Assembly (NCBI GenBank): GCA_011009095.1 | Contig: VTPC01089975.1 | Coordinates: 135,644 to 199,643, forward strand | DNA: 64,000 nt | Direction: 5' to 3' | Origin: Ignelater luminosus | Lineage: Eukaryota > Arthropoda > Insecta > Coleoptera > Elateridae | In this document: piece by piece, positions 39,316 to 50,450 of the stretch | Layout of the letters: every line of letters begins with the position of its first letter | Numbering within the stretch: position 1 is the stretch's first letter | The notes under the pieces: model-generated | What the model saw: the letters and a program-made list of their open reading frames with translations, nothing else | What the model was told of the DNA's origin: nothing | Database searches by the model: none | Position numbers and translations under genes: made by a program

Positions 39316-39487
39316 CTTATTGGGTTCTTGCTGATGCTGTTGTTGTAACTGTTGCTGTTGCTGTTGAGATAACAGTTGCTCCCTCACCATTTGTAACTGA
39401 AGAATCATCTCGGAAAGTCTTCGTTCCTTTTCCAAAATGTTATCTCCAGAAAGTGCCTGCTGTAAAGCTGCTGCGCTTTCCACATCC
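39316..39487 (-). CDS. Sox102F: SoxD transcription factor, second coding exon (coiled coil and Gln-rich)
   Basis: This 172-nt internal exon encodes residues 211-267. One base completes Ser210, 57 full codons follow, and it ends in phase 0. The protein starts DVESAAALQQALSGDN and continues with EKERRLSEMILQLQMVREQL, closely matching the SoxD coiled coil (vertebrate SOX5 reads [20 protein letters not shown]). Ile227, Leu234, Leu241 and Leu248 fall exactly seven apart, a leucine-zipper heptad used in SoxD homo- and heterodimerisation. A Gln-rich stretch follows (251-263), as in the family. The acceptor has a long pyrimidine tract ending CTCCAG and the donor is AAG|GTAAGA. Its phase fits the upstream exon with no intermediate exon needed. 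The protein is truncated here by the window, not by mutation: the Gln-rich remainder, the middle region and the HMG box must be encoded further left on the minus strand, beyond this window. Confidence 0.9.
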
Positions 39488-39489
39488 CT
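39488..39489 (-). other. Splice acceptor of coiled-coil exon
   Basis: The minus strand has a run of about 23 bases made almost only of T and C, ending CTCCAG, directly before GGATGTGG. This is a textbook polypyrimidine tract and AG. The first exon base completes the split Ser codon. Confidence 0.88.
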
Positions 39490-40662
39490 GGAGAAAAAAA
39501 AGAAAAAAAATGAATTTCTCACAGGACACAATAATTATGTTATCTTTAATCTACATTTAGTGCAGGGAGAATTCTGCTTGTTTTACAATGTTGAAGACGT
39601 ATAGGAAACATAAAGATGTTACACAAATGTAAAAAGAAAAAATGTATTGTTCGCGTTTTGAATAAAAGATTAAAAGCGATAGCGGTTTGCTTTGTCCCTT
39701 TTATACAATCGCGTTGGTGCATCTCTCTGGGTTAATAATTTTCTATTATTTTTCGCCTCCCTTATACCTCTATCTTTAATCTCTTATCGTAGATGTTTTT
39801 GTGTCAATCAGTGTATGTTTGTTTTAATTCATCTCTTTTCAGTTTTGCTCGATGTTTTATGAAAATTTAAAAATATATACCTTGTTACCAAAGAGAATTT
39901 CAATAAAAATTTTTTCAATCAAATTTTCTGAAGTGACATTAACCAGATAAATTATAATTTTCATTACTAAAAGTTTTATTGTGTGAACGAGTTAGTTGAT
40001 TTTCTCATAAACCTAGACGTAATGAATACTGAAATACAAGAATCGCTAGAAACAATAACTGTGAATTAATTATTCATATTTGTTGCATTCATAGAAGTTA
40101 AAGTGTTTAAAGATCGTAAATACCATATTTATAAATTATAAATAAACTCGATTAATCTTTGCCTTTGAATACATAACAATCGATACTTGCTTATTATAGA
40201 TATAACTTGTAATTTGCAACTTATAATCAAATTAGGATTGAAGGTTAACGTTTTCTTAATTTTTTTTCACTGTTTTCTAAAGCTAACTCTTCAGCGTTCT
40301 TGCTCTCTTTGGCTTGTTCAACCCACAGCCATTACGTTATCTACTCAGGTAGATTATCAACAGAGGCCAATTATCACATCAGCAGTGGTCCACAACTTGA
40401 ACCTTGTGATCAACCTAACGCAATTCTACCCTCCATTACATCACTGCTACAAAATCAACAAGAGTCTTCAATATCGTATAACAAATCAAATCATATAAAT
40501 AATTAAAAAGCCATACTGAAGACGTGTTTGATGCTTAGATGGTTTAAGATTCTGCCAAGACACTTTGAACATCACACAAACAGTTCTTGGCCGACCCTGC
40601 CAAAAATCATAATAATACCCCAAAGGAGCCCCGAGTAATTCTATTTTAGAACACTAACGATC

Positions 40663-40680
40663 CAAAACAAAACAAAACAA
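40663..40680 (+). repeat. AAAAC short tandem repeat
   Basis: Three to four CAAAA units in a row within the SoxD intron. Confidence 0.9.
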
Positions 40681-41772
40681 GAAAGTGGTCTAATTTGCAA
40701 GTGTGTTCGCTCTTGCAAGAGCAGATACAGCCCGAAAGACTAAAGGTGCAGGTTCAGATGAACCATGAATCTGATAAGAAGGTTGTTTAAAAGTTCTAAA
40801 AATAAGACATGCTCGTCTACAAACTGATCTTTTGTCTCTGGAAATTCCTTACTATCTTTGCTTTTTTCATTTTTCAAACGCATTGATAAGATTTTTTTTT
40901 GTTATTCGTCCATAGCACATTTCATGATTTAAATTGCCATCTCAGTTCTTTATTTCGCTCTATTATTTAACTACTCATGTTGTTCTTGTGAAATAGATCA
41001 TTATGGACAGGGCAATTTAGAATTCGTTTACTACACAAATCCGCATGCCTAAATATACTAGAATTACTAAGTATTTAGTTTTCTTATCTTGTCTTCTATG
41101 GTAAGTTTCCTCTTTGAATGATAACTGGTTCAAAATAACTTTTCCTACCATTTGATCACAATTTTGTTTTCTTTATATACCTCTTTGAGAACAGTAGATT
41201 TTTCTTATTAAACAAACCTCTATGTGGGTCTGCATTTTTTGATCTTTTGTGTACTTTTGAACGTCTTCACAAGGAACACCAATTAGCTATTTTTACTTCT
41301 TACCGTTATCATTATTATATTCAATGTTACTTCTACAGTAGTTTTAACCTGATATTCAAGTTTCTTTAATTATGCTGGTATACAAGCAAACCACACTGAA
41401 CGAGCTCAAGAAAATAAGCAAATCAATGTTATATTCCGGGTTGTTTCAAGACTTGGGTTTTTCTTTGGTAGTAACGGTAAAATAAATTTGGCGTTTGAGG
41501 GTATCACTACATGCTTGACTAAGGTGGTTCTCGCTTTGAGTTGTATAGTTGTAGAAAGAAAATGCCAATTTTTGTGGCAACCTGGGGGCAGTGCGGCAGT
41601 GTTGTGTTGTGGTAGCGAGTGAAGTATTCGAGACACTAGTGCGATGCAAACGGCGATGGAGAAGGCGCTGTAGTTCTGATACTTGTCTTTGCCACTAAAA
41701 GCTTAGTGAGAACAGTCTGTCCGGAGATTAATTCTTGAATCTCTCGAATACAACCGTAGCGAGAGGATCGTT

Positions 41773-42180
41773 AATTATGTCGCTTGGTAACTTTGCGAAA
41801 ACAAAATGAGTAAGATCCCCCTTCGGTTACACACTTCTTCGGAAGAGAAGAAGCGTTTGCGGGAGATGATCTTTTATGCAGATCGTCCTTTTCTTCTATC
41901 GAAGTCTGGAGATTCAATGTGGCAGAGAGGTAGCAAAAATTGAAAATTGGTTATTGATTGGATGAAAGTTTTATTGGTATGTAACAACTGAACGATGTTC
42001 AGGAAATGCTTCGGTTCGTCGGTTCATCTCGGCATACGTGTGAAAGTAATGGAAGCTAGAGGTATCAATTACATAGTTTCAAGCGAACGTTTTCAAGGTC
42101 GAATCTGACAGCTTGATGTCGTGGCACTGAAAGATGAATAAAAGGAACGAAAGACAGATAGTTGCACGAACGAAAATTGT
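41773..42180 (+). repeat. Tandem duplication A, copy 1 (408 bp)
   Basis: It begins AATTATGTCGCTTGG and is repeated directly at 42181 with scattered substitutions, for example in TTACACACTTCTTCGGAAG and ATGTTCAGGAAATGCTTCGG. It lies inside the SoxD intron. No function is recognised; stops interrupt most frames. Confidence 0.92.
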
Positions 42181-42628
42181 AACTACGTCGCTCGGTAGCC
42201 TTGCGAAAACAAAATGAGTAAGGTCCCTCTCGGTTACACACTTCTTCGGAAGAAGAAGCGTTTGAGAGAGATGATCTTTTATGCAGATCGTCCTTTTCTT
42301 CTGTCGAAGTCTGGAGATTCAACGTGACAGAGAAGTAGCAAAAATTGCGAATTGGTTATTGATTAGATGAAAGTTTTATTGGTATGTAACAACTGAGCGA
42401 TGTTCAGGAAATGCTTCGGTTCGTCGGTTTATCTCAGCATGCGGGTGAAAGTAATGGAAGCTAGAGGCATTAATTACATAGTTTCAAGCGAACGTTTTCA
42501 GGGTCAAATATGACTGCTTCATGGTGTGGCAGTGAAAGATAAATAGAAGGAACGAAAGAATAAATCCTTAGAGAAAGTCAACATGTACACGCGATTTAGC
42601 AGCAGACAGATAGTTGCACGAGCGAAAA
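42181..42628 (+). repeat. Tandem duplication A, copy 2 (448 bp)
   Basis: A direct copy of 41773-42180, starting AACTACGTCGCTCGG and ending with GACAGATAGTTGCACGAGCG. It is longer than copy 1 because of an extra segment of about 45 bp near 42558-42604, inserted here or deleted from copy 1. Confidence 0.92.
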
Positions 42629-43014
42629 GGGCAAGGATCTGAAGCCCCTCGTATTTAACCTTCTCGAAAGTCTGATCGAGCCCACTTGCTCCCACTCATC
42701 ACAGTGATCCCATCAACATCACGGATGATTCAATCATTATGTCTGGACTTTGAGCTTTTCTGTTGATGATATTATTCTTCTTCAATTAGAAGCTTTGAAA
42801 ACAAAGCAAATCAAAAAACAAATGGAGTGTTTTTGTGAGTGTTCAGTTTCAATAAAGAAGGTTGCAAGCAGGCGATTCAATTTTTTTTTAAGTTTTCTCA
42901 GAAAAAGCTTCGAAAAGTTTCTAAAATGGGAAATGTATTTGTCCAAATTTGCACCTGACTAGCTCGCGTACGTTACTTAAGAAGTGAAATAAAATTGAAG
43001 CATTCCTCTACAGA

Positions 43015-43460
43015 GCGCATTCTTTTTCGTTTAAAGTCTTTCCGAAGCTAGATTTGGTTACGCATAATATACGATAGTAGATATACTAATGGTTCATGAA
43101 AAAAAGAATAAAATTCACTTGTGCGTGTCACAAAAGAGTTTTGGTGTTAGAGACTTCCAAAACAAAAGAAATTTCCTGAGAAGATCAGTCCTAATGGCAG
43201 TTCGTAATTATCAAAAGACATAGGTGACTGTCTCAGACTTCCGGATGGACATGAAACTTCAAAGAAAAGTTTTCTTTCTAACATGGAATATCTTTAAGGT
43301 ATTACGTAAGTCTATTCAAACTAGACAAGATCTTTCTGTTCTGAACTCAATGGTAACAAAGAAACAAACATCAAAAAATGCGTAAGTCTTTGAACACCGT
43401 TTGGATCTGAAATGATTATCAAAATGACGCCAATTTTGCTCATCATCTATGAATCAACAG
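43015..43460 (+). repeat. Tandem duplication B, copy 1 (446 bp)
   Basis: It begins GCGCATTCTTTTTCGTTTAA and ends CATCTATGAATCAACAG. It is repeated directly from 43461 with high similarity, and is unrelated in sequence to duplication A. Shared landmarks include GTCACAAAAGAGTTTTGGTG and GAACACCGTTTGGATCTGAA. Confidence 0.93.
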
Positions 43461-43900
43461 GCGCATTCCTTTTCGTTTGAAGCCTTTCCGAAGCTGTATT
43501 TGTTACGCATAATACAGATATCAGAATGGTTCGTTAAAAAAGGAATAAAACTCACTTGTGCGTGTCACAAGAGAGTTTTGGTGTTAGACAGTTCCAAAAC
43601 AAAAGAGATTTCTTGGGAAGATCAGTCCTAATAGCAGTTCGTGATTGGCAAAAGACATAGGTGACTCTCTCAGACATCCAGATAGACATGAAACTTCAGA
43701 GGAAAGTTTTCTTTTTAATATGGGATATCTTTAAGCTATTACGTAAGTCTATTCAAATTCGACAAGATCTTTCTGTTCTGAACTCAGTGGTAACAAAGAA
43801 ACAAATATCAAAACATGCGTAAATCTTTGAACACCGTTTGGATCTGAATTGATTATCAAGATGACACCAATTTTGCTCATCATCTATGAGTCAATAGGCG
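43461..43900 (+). repeat. Tandem duplication B, copy 2 (440 bp)
   Basis: A direct copy of 43015-43460 with small indels and substitutions, ending CATCTATGAGTCAATAGG. A 60-codon plus-strand frame at 43449 is broken in the other copy, which argues against coding. Confidence 0.93.
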
Positions 43901-45153
43901 GTATAGTTTTCAGTTGGGAAGAGCAAACTCGTTGATCTGAAGCTTTTCAGGAAATTTTCAACTTGAACTGTTCGTATCACGAAAAAACTGAAAAAGGTTA
44001 GAAATCACCATTTTGTTGTTTTAGACAGTAACTTAAATTGAAAGATCTGTAATGGTTTCTGCAACGATCTTCTGTACTACATAAAATTGTCAAACACATC
44101 AGGACATTCTTTTACAACTGACATTTATTTCGGTATTAATTACAAAAAAATGAGAACCGAGTCTTCACTTAGTTGATGTTCGCTCTACATGTTGCTTCTT
44201 AAACTTGTTCACATCTATGTTTTGCTTATTATAATGCTTTTGGTTTTGCGAAGCAAAACTTTTAAAAAAATTTTAGTTTAACACATCTTCAAGCATACAA
44301 ATATGAACATTTCCTGCAAAAACAATTTAAAGTGTTGAGCAGAAGTGTTTGATGATTTTCCCTAATGGTCATTACCTAATTGAGGTTGTATTTACTAAGG
44401 TTTGCGTAATTTCAGATGTCCTGTTTCCTTAACCTTTCTAGTTTGATAAGTGAAGCAATTGAAATACATGCATTATTCCTTTTTCTAATGTGACTTAAAC
44501 CTTTTGTTTCTTACTAGATTTTATGAGAAAGTTATAACCAAATCTAATAGGTGGATGTTGTTTGTTTTTTAAAATTAACTGTGTTATAAAATTTGAACAG
44601 AAGCATCTTATGGAAAAACTGTTAATTCAGGTTTTATGCCGTACAATTTGGCAAAGTTTTACTGTAAACATACATTGTTTTCATTACATTAATAAAGGAA
44701 ACAACCCAAACCACTTTTTCAGCTAAACGTCACACATGATCTAACACACGAAAATTGAAAATCCGTAGCGTGAAATTTCCAAATCTCGTTACGTCATGTT
44801 TATTTCCGTTTTGGTAAATACAATTTGTCTCCTACCGCTTTATAGAAAGAAACAAAAACTAATAATCAACATCGAATTTGGTTTTAATATTCAAATAAAG
44901 TTATTGAATAACTTTACTTCTTTAAAGTTTGAATCGAAGAAAGTAGCTGTCTTGCTGCTGTATTATGCAAAAGCTTGACCTGACTGGGACTACCCTATAC
45001 GTCTGGCGCTAAGACTACCCCTTTTGCATTCTGCAACATAGACACGTAAACCGCTGCCCGCGTCTTATATGTCGAGTCGATGCAATTTGTGTCTAATGTG
45101 TAATGCATTTTCAGTATCGAATTACGTCAGGGAAGTGTTCAATATCAATATCG

Positions 45154-45174
45154 TTATTTATTTATTTATTTATT
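45154..45174 (+). repeat. ATTT microsatellite
   Basis: About five uninterrupted TATT units inside the SoxD intron. Confidence 0.95.
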
Positions 45175-45748
45175 GTTATTACTAGTGATATCTCATAGTC
45201 TTTACAAAAAAAAGGAAAAACTCTACTGTACTTTATTTTATCTAAAGCGGATGAAAAATGTCTCTATTATTTTATTATAAGCACAAAAGCAGTTATTGTT
45301 TTTTTAGAGACTTTGTTCTTATATTAATTGTGACCCTAGAAGCTTTAAGAATGAGAGGTTATTTTTAATATTACAAAGACTTACAACTAAACAAAAGATA
45401 ACTTTGAAGTTATCTTAGTACATAATGGGATGATGATGATATTTGTTACGCTAGTTGCATAGATCCATTGTACAATTCCGTAAATTACGCGTTATTATTA
45501 TTATAATTTCTTAATGAACGACTTTGTTTGATAAAATGCGAAAAAGAAAACATTCAACGCGTGTAGAAGATTTTAAATTGAAAGCGAAAAAATAGAAAAA
45601 AAAACTGGAAAGAATTGGGTTAATCGGATCTGTAGTTATCTAACCGCTAAAGGGTTGTTAGGTCAAGGCAAAACTGATGATACTAGAGAATCGAATGCAG
45701 CAATAAATGAAATATTTTGGTTTTAGATGATAAAAGAATAATAATTTT

Positions 45749-45754
45749 ACTCAC
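45749..45754 (-). other. Splice donor of first coding exon
   Basis: On the minus strand the exon ends AATTC and is followed by GTGAGT, a strong donor. Without splicing the frame reads TCG then TGA, so it stops at once in the intron, which supports a real exon boundary. Confidence 0.85.
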
Positions 45755-46383
45755 GAATTGTGTATAGAGTTAGGCGTCGATGACGGCGTCGGTCGTTTAT
45801 GTTCTTCTTTAATCGTACTGTTGTTCATTTTAGATGTCAACCTTTTCAGCACATCGTCCATAGAACGTTTTACAGAATGTGAGGAACTATTGTTATTGTG
45901 CAAACTACTGTTATTATTATTATAATGGATACTCGTTTTAATATCGGATGATGGTGAACTACATTCTGACGAATTTCTTCGTCTATTTTCTGATTCTTGC
46001 CTGAGTTGGTCGTTGTGTAGGGCCATAGCGGAAATGGACCCAGGAACTAGTAAATTACTATTAGGGGCGTCCGAATACACCATTCTTTGTTTTTTATTTG
46101 GGGGAGATCTGTCTTCTTCTATACCGTCGTCGACTTCGCTTCCAGATGCGGACGCCGATGAGGATTCCGATAACTTATAAAACGACGTTGAATTACTGAC
46201 CATGGTAGTGGGATCTTCCTCACCGAGATCACTAAGATTGTTACTACTAGTTTCGTCCAAGTCCGTAAGGCCACCCCCGTCGCTTCCACCTCCAACTATC
46301 GTCGGTGGTAGAGGAGCTGCTTCTTCAACACCGGATCCGCCTTCTTGAAGTTTAGTCGGCGGAGATTTCCTCTTCGAAGACAT
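45755..46383 (-). CDS. Sox102F: SoxD transcription factor, first coding exon (N-terminus)
   Basis: This exon encodes residues 1-209 plus two bases of codon 210 of a SoxD-class HMG-box transcription factor, a nuclear regulator of cell fate. The ATG (46383-46381) has A at -3 and opens a basic MSSKRKSPP patch. A Gly/Ser/acidic region follows (15-95), then a second basic patch PPNKKQR (94-100), Asn/Ser runs (about 154-170), and RSMDDVLKRLTSKM (173-186). That last segment resembles the region vertebrate SOX5 and SOX6 carry before their coiled coil. The frame is open for 210 codons and ends at a consensus GTGAGT donor. The last partial codon (TC) is completed by the first base of the exon at 39487, giving Ser. 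An AG acceptor four bases before the ATG implies an upstream non-coding exon. The family call rests on recognition of this segment and of the next exon; the HMG box itself is not visible. The low-complexity parts alone would not be diagnostic. Confidence 0.85.
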
Positions 46384-46387
46384 GTTT

Positions 46388-46389
46388 CT
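46388..46389 (-). other. Splice acceptor just before the SoxD start codon
   Basis: The minus strand reads TTTGTTACAG then AAAC and the ATG. The AG dinucleotide sits four bases before the start, and a CTAAT branch-point-like motif lies about 20 bases further upstream. This suggests that the 5' UTR is interrupted by an intron. The pyrimidine tract is weak, so the transcript could instead run straight through. Confidence 0.55.
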
Positions 46390-46469
46390 GTAACAAATTG
46401 TATCGATTAGAATCGTTGTAATTAGAGAGGTGACTTATTCGATAAAAGCTTAGACGGAACATTCATTAC
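46388..46469 (-). other. Possible 82-nt 5' UTR intron of SoxD
   Basis: On the minus strand, TATAG|GTAATG at 46469 could act as a donor to the acceptor at 46388, with the CTAAT motif as branch point. The size suits the short-intron class of insects. The donor is not optimal at +5, and a much more distant 5' exon is equally possible. Confidence 0.25.
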
Positions 46470-46473
46470 CTAT

Positions 46474-46490
46474 ACGTGATCTAATCACGT
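46474..46490. promoter_or_regulatory. Perfect palindrome upstream of SoxD start
   Basis: ACGTGAT and ATCACGT are perfect 7-bp inverted arms around CTA, about 90-107 nt upstream of the ATG. Such dyads are typical of dimeric DNA-binding proteins, and the ACGTGA half resembles bZIP or bHLH half-sites. Function is not shown. Confidence 0.3.
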
Positions 46491-46689
46491 CCAAAGGAAT
46501 TGAATGTGCGGTACTTCCTAATTTCCGTCTCACAAATAACTCAAATCGCGTTAGAATATTACAGTTAACCAACCATTAACTTCACTAACCGTCTAAATAA
46601 TGATTTTATCAGAATCCTGCAATATTTGTGCCTCATAGCTGATTAAGACTATAGAAAAACAACAAAAGTGAACAGGTCATAAAATTATA

Positions 46690-47095
46690 ATTGACCTAAA
46701 TTTAAAAAGGACCTTTTCATGCCCGGGTCACATGAAATAATGTGTTCATCTTTGGTTGAATATCGCTCAGCTTTCGTTCCGAGATTTGCGAATAATAATG
46801 TAAATTTAATTATCTTTATAAATTATGGCCCCTGATAACATTATATCATTGTTTTCTTTTTCTATACGTTCTGGAGCGGATTCTGGGCGCAAAGGTCGAG
46901 AAATACGGAAGACGACTGAATTAATTATTACAAATATAATTACTGAACGAGTTGTCGCCACTTGGGTACCGTTGAACTCCCGTCTTAACTATCATCATCA
47001 TAAGAGAGACCGTCGCGTATTAAATCTGCTCGTCTTGTTTGTGGATAAAAAAAGGAAAAACTGGAATTATCAACACAACACGTTAGTTATCTCCT
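46690..47095. promoter_or_regulatory. Candidate SoxD upstream regulatory or promoter island
   Basis: About 0.3-0.7 kb upstream of the SoxD start, the sequence is less AT-rich than its surroundings and of high complexity. A TATAAAG motif on the minus strand (46820-46814) could be a TATA box for a nearby start site, but no clear initiator follows at the expected distance. The plus strand has a 90-codon frame here with no recognisable domain, which I do not call. The assignment rests on position and composition only. Confidence 0.25.
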
Positions 47096-49068
47096 AACAG
47101 TATAGAAATGCACCTTGTTCTTTTTATTACGTCAAACAGCTTTTTCTGTCGATTATAACTGTTTATTAGTGTTTCATATTACAAAAAAATTGTGTATATG
47201 TATCCAACAATCATGAGAATCCTAGTTCGAACTGTTCATTTTCGATGGGAATTTTTTAGAGAATGTATCGAATTTAAATTAGGCAGGAAAAAGACCAGTC
47301 TACCTTGTTATTCTGGTAGAAGATCCTAAATTTTTCTTAACGCTTTTGCCAAGTATATTATGGTGGAAGGATTCGAATACCTTTTGTAGTATTTTTAAGA
47401 ACGGGTTAGTTACTACATTATTTACGTTTTTTACTATCTAAGCGATTGTGTATCATTAATTTTAAAATTAGTGTGCTCCACACAACTCGTATCTGCATAT
47501 TTTTTTAATATAAATATAATGCTGTTTGACGAGTATTGAAAGAGACAAAGTTCGAGGCAACTTTTAAAATATCAAAAATAATATTTTATTTTTGACTGAT
47601 TGAGTTTCTAATTTTAGAATTACACATGCTTTCTTCTATTTGATGAACAGCATTAAATTCAGATAAACAATTTAAAGATATTTCCAAGGAAAAGTGAAAC
47701 TCATTTTTTCGCAAAGCTTTACTTAATAAAAATTTTGTTATTGTTCTTGATTTCAAAAACTGAAACGGTTTCTTCAATTTAATTAGACGACACATCGATG
47801 CTAAGTGATTTTGCCCTAAACACTGAACAAATTAACTTTTTTCAAATTTTCTTTAATTTTGCTCACTACAAAGCAGAGTATTAAAAGGGAGAGCCGAGAT
47901 ACTTTTCTTATTGGGGCAAAAGACGTAATAAATTCACTTGGTAAAGTATTTGATCCTTGCGTTTCTCTTTCCGTAACATTCAAGATAGCCTTTATAAACG
48001 CAGTGAGGTTCCTCATCAGTCAGGAAAGATAAGGACCAAATAATATACTTGGTGTTTTGGTAATACTCTAGATGATAGCAGTAGTGCAAAAATTTTGGCT
48101 TGGATTCTACGAAAGTAACACGACGGCTACAGTAGTGATGGTCATATAGTTAGGAAGAAAATCTCTCAGTTCAGTTTCGAAGTTATGTTGCAAAAACGGT
48201 GATACGTAAGTTGGCATAAATGTAAACAGAACTAGCTGGAAAAACACTATGTAGAAGTTAGACAGATAAGGATACTTTTTGCACAAAATAATCTTCCCAT
48301 TTTGCAAGTTCTAGCTTCGGTTAGATTACTAAAGCAATGATCTTTATTCCGAAATGGCACACTTTCGAATTTTTCTGGCATCATATTCGCATGTCACTTC
48401 TTTCGCAAAACCTAACTTAAGTTGAGTAACAAAATATCATGTTATAAAAATCCTTCGCTTAAAAGGGAGGTGTTATATCATCAAATTTGACAAAAAAACA
48501 TCTCTGTAGTAAAATTTAAAAATGTACAAAAAATCAAAAACCAAATTCTTGATAAAGCTTCAGCGAAACAAAAGAATCGCACAAATATCCGTGATTGATT
48601 CCCCTCTTCGTACTCACATTTACAGACTAGTGGATGGCGATATTGTTAACCATAACGAATCGTAGTTAGGAAAAACATCAGACACCCACCTAAGCGCGGA
48701 ATAAAGCGCAAAACAACTACGTCAACAATCAACTGTTAGTGTCACGAAAGCAACCGTCGCAATCTACTACTAATCCCTAAATCATGGTTTCGCAATCATT
48801 AACTATAAACTCCGTCGCATCTGACGCTGTCAAGGTATAGAAGATAAACTGCAAACTTATTAAATAGATGAGACATGTGAGAGTCGCATTTCCAAATCAC
48901 AATCACATAGCAATCCACTAAAACTAAGACCACCTAAGAAAAGTATTGATTCACCAATGGTTAAATGAGAAAAATAAAAGTTAAGAAAAGGCAAGATCTA
49001 TTAGTATAATGAATAGGAAAGCAAATACAAAAGTAGACAACATTCTCATGACCATATCAACTATGGTG
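47096..49068. other. Gene-free AT-rich upstream sequence
   Basis: Between the SoxD 5' island and the degraded tandem array. Only short chance frames. A distant 5' UTR exon could be hidden here but shows no recognisable signal. Confidence 0.5.
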
Positions 49069-50450
49069 TGATGCAGAGACCTGTATGGGCTGAGTTTCTA
49101 AGTTGTTATTCGTTTTCTGAATTTGAATAAGATTTAGAACAGCTTGAGACTCAAGTTGTTTAGGTTTTTTGCCCAACAGAATTCTTTAGGCCAGCCCTTT
49201 GAAGCTGATAAAGTTTTTCTCATTGGTAGGATTTTGAGATTTCTCATTCTTAGTTACTTTTTTTTTAGAAAACTAAAACCTTTCGTTTAATATAAAAAGC
49301 AAGGTTGCATTCAGCTTCTATTGTTAATTCTGATACCTGCAGGTTAAAGACTTAGAAAATCTACTGTAACTAGAATACCAAATTTTTAAGTCGACCAACG
49401 CAACGTGAGGTTCATTCGTTTTGAATTTACATCGATCTAAGTCTTTCAGATTACTTAAACTTCCAAGAATCTTTTAAAAATCTTAGGAAGCGTTTTGGGC
49501 CATTCAAAACTACTCCTTCTAGATGGATATCTCAATTTGATCGGCTTTTTGGCCCAACAGGATTCTTCTTGGCAATTTAATGGTGACTTGGAGTTTTGGG
49601 TTTCTCATTATCACTTATTTTCTCTATAAGAGAACTAAAATCTTGCCGCACTCAGCCTTTGTTCTTAATGTTAACACATTGAAGATTTCAATAAAATCAG
49701 AAGTTTGTTGAAACATGCTACAGTTCTAGAAAATCTACTATGACTAAAACGTCGAATTTCTAAGCGGACCAGCCTGAGGTCTGGGTTATGTTTGAACTAG
49801 GCCCCATACGTTTCGAATCCACGTTGGGTGTTTTCAAATGTGTTAGAACCAAATTCTTATTAAAATGTTACTAAGCTTCTTAGGAGCTCTTCAAATTCAT
49901 TTAGACAAATACCTTCAAACTTTCAATAAATCTCCGTAGAATGGTGTGGAAGTCTGTACCGGCCGTGTTTCTAAGCTAAGACACTACCTTACTTGTTTCT
50001 GAAGCTCGGGTTTACTTTGTGTCAGTTGGTGGTTTTAGAATGGCTTGGCACTGAAAGTTGTTTGACTTTTTGGCTCAACAGAATGTTTTCGGGATCAAGG
50101 AATCGGTCAGGGTTTCACAATAAAATAACTTTCCGGACCGATTGAGTTTCTCAGTTTCTCAGCTGACCAGCCCAAGTTCTGAGTTACTGATTCAACGAAA
50201 TACCTCCGCATTCGTTTCAAATTTACATTACAGACTTTTAGACTGTCAGGAACTACTTATGTTTTTCAGATCAAACCTATTTTGGTTTTTTCTTAAAATG
50301 TTACGTAGCATCTTAGGGCCACTTTTTGGACGAATTGGGTCTTTAAACTTCCAACCCATGGAAAGTTTAAAAACCGAGATACTAGAATATAAGAGGTCAG
50401 TTATACAGGAATGCTGAGAAATACCATTCAATATCTCAATAAATGATTAG
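49069..50450 (+). repeat. Degraded long tandem array upstream of SoxD
   Basis: Blocks recur in the same order. GCCCAACAGAATTCTT is at 49171, 49552 (GGATTCTT) and 50073 (GCTCAACAGAATG). The GTCGACCAAC/GCGGACCAGCC/GCTGACCAGCC block is at 49391, 49764 and 50162. GAAAATCTACT is shared near 49355 and 49730. GTTTCTAAG with TTTCTGAA is shared near 49105 and 49970. Unit length varies from about 370 to 520 bp and similarity is low, so the duplications are old. No coding potential is recognised. Confidence 0.7.

Larger units (their letters stand above)
39488..45754 (-). other. SoxD intron between the two recognised coding exons
   Basis: This is a 6,267-bp intron bounded by a GTGAGT donor (45754-45749) and a CTCCAG acceptor (AG at 39489-39488). 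It splits a codon after its second base. It holds two separate tandem duplications (41773-42628 and 43015-43900), an ATTT microsatellite (45154-45174) and a short AAAAC run (40663-40680). No further exon is recognised. An alternative or skipped exon cannot be excluded, but none is needed to keep the frame. Confidence 0.8.

Noticed and set aside
39490-39531. Met and poly-Phe segment in front of the coiled-coil frame
   Set aside because: It is the translated polypyrimidine tract of the intron, not protein.
41406-42322. Minus-strand frames of 67-85 codons across duplication A as genes
   Set aside because: They are not preserved between the two duplicate copies.
43449-43631. 60-codon frame in duplication B as a gene
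   Set aside because: The equivalent frame in the other copy is broken, so there is no sign of selection for coding.
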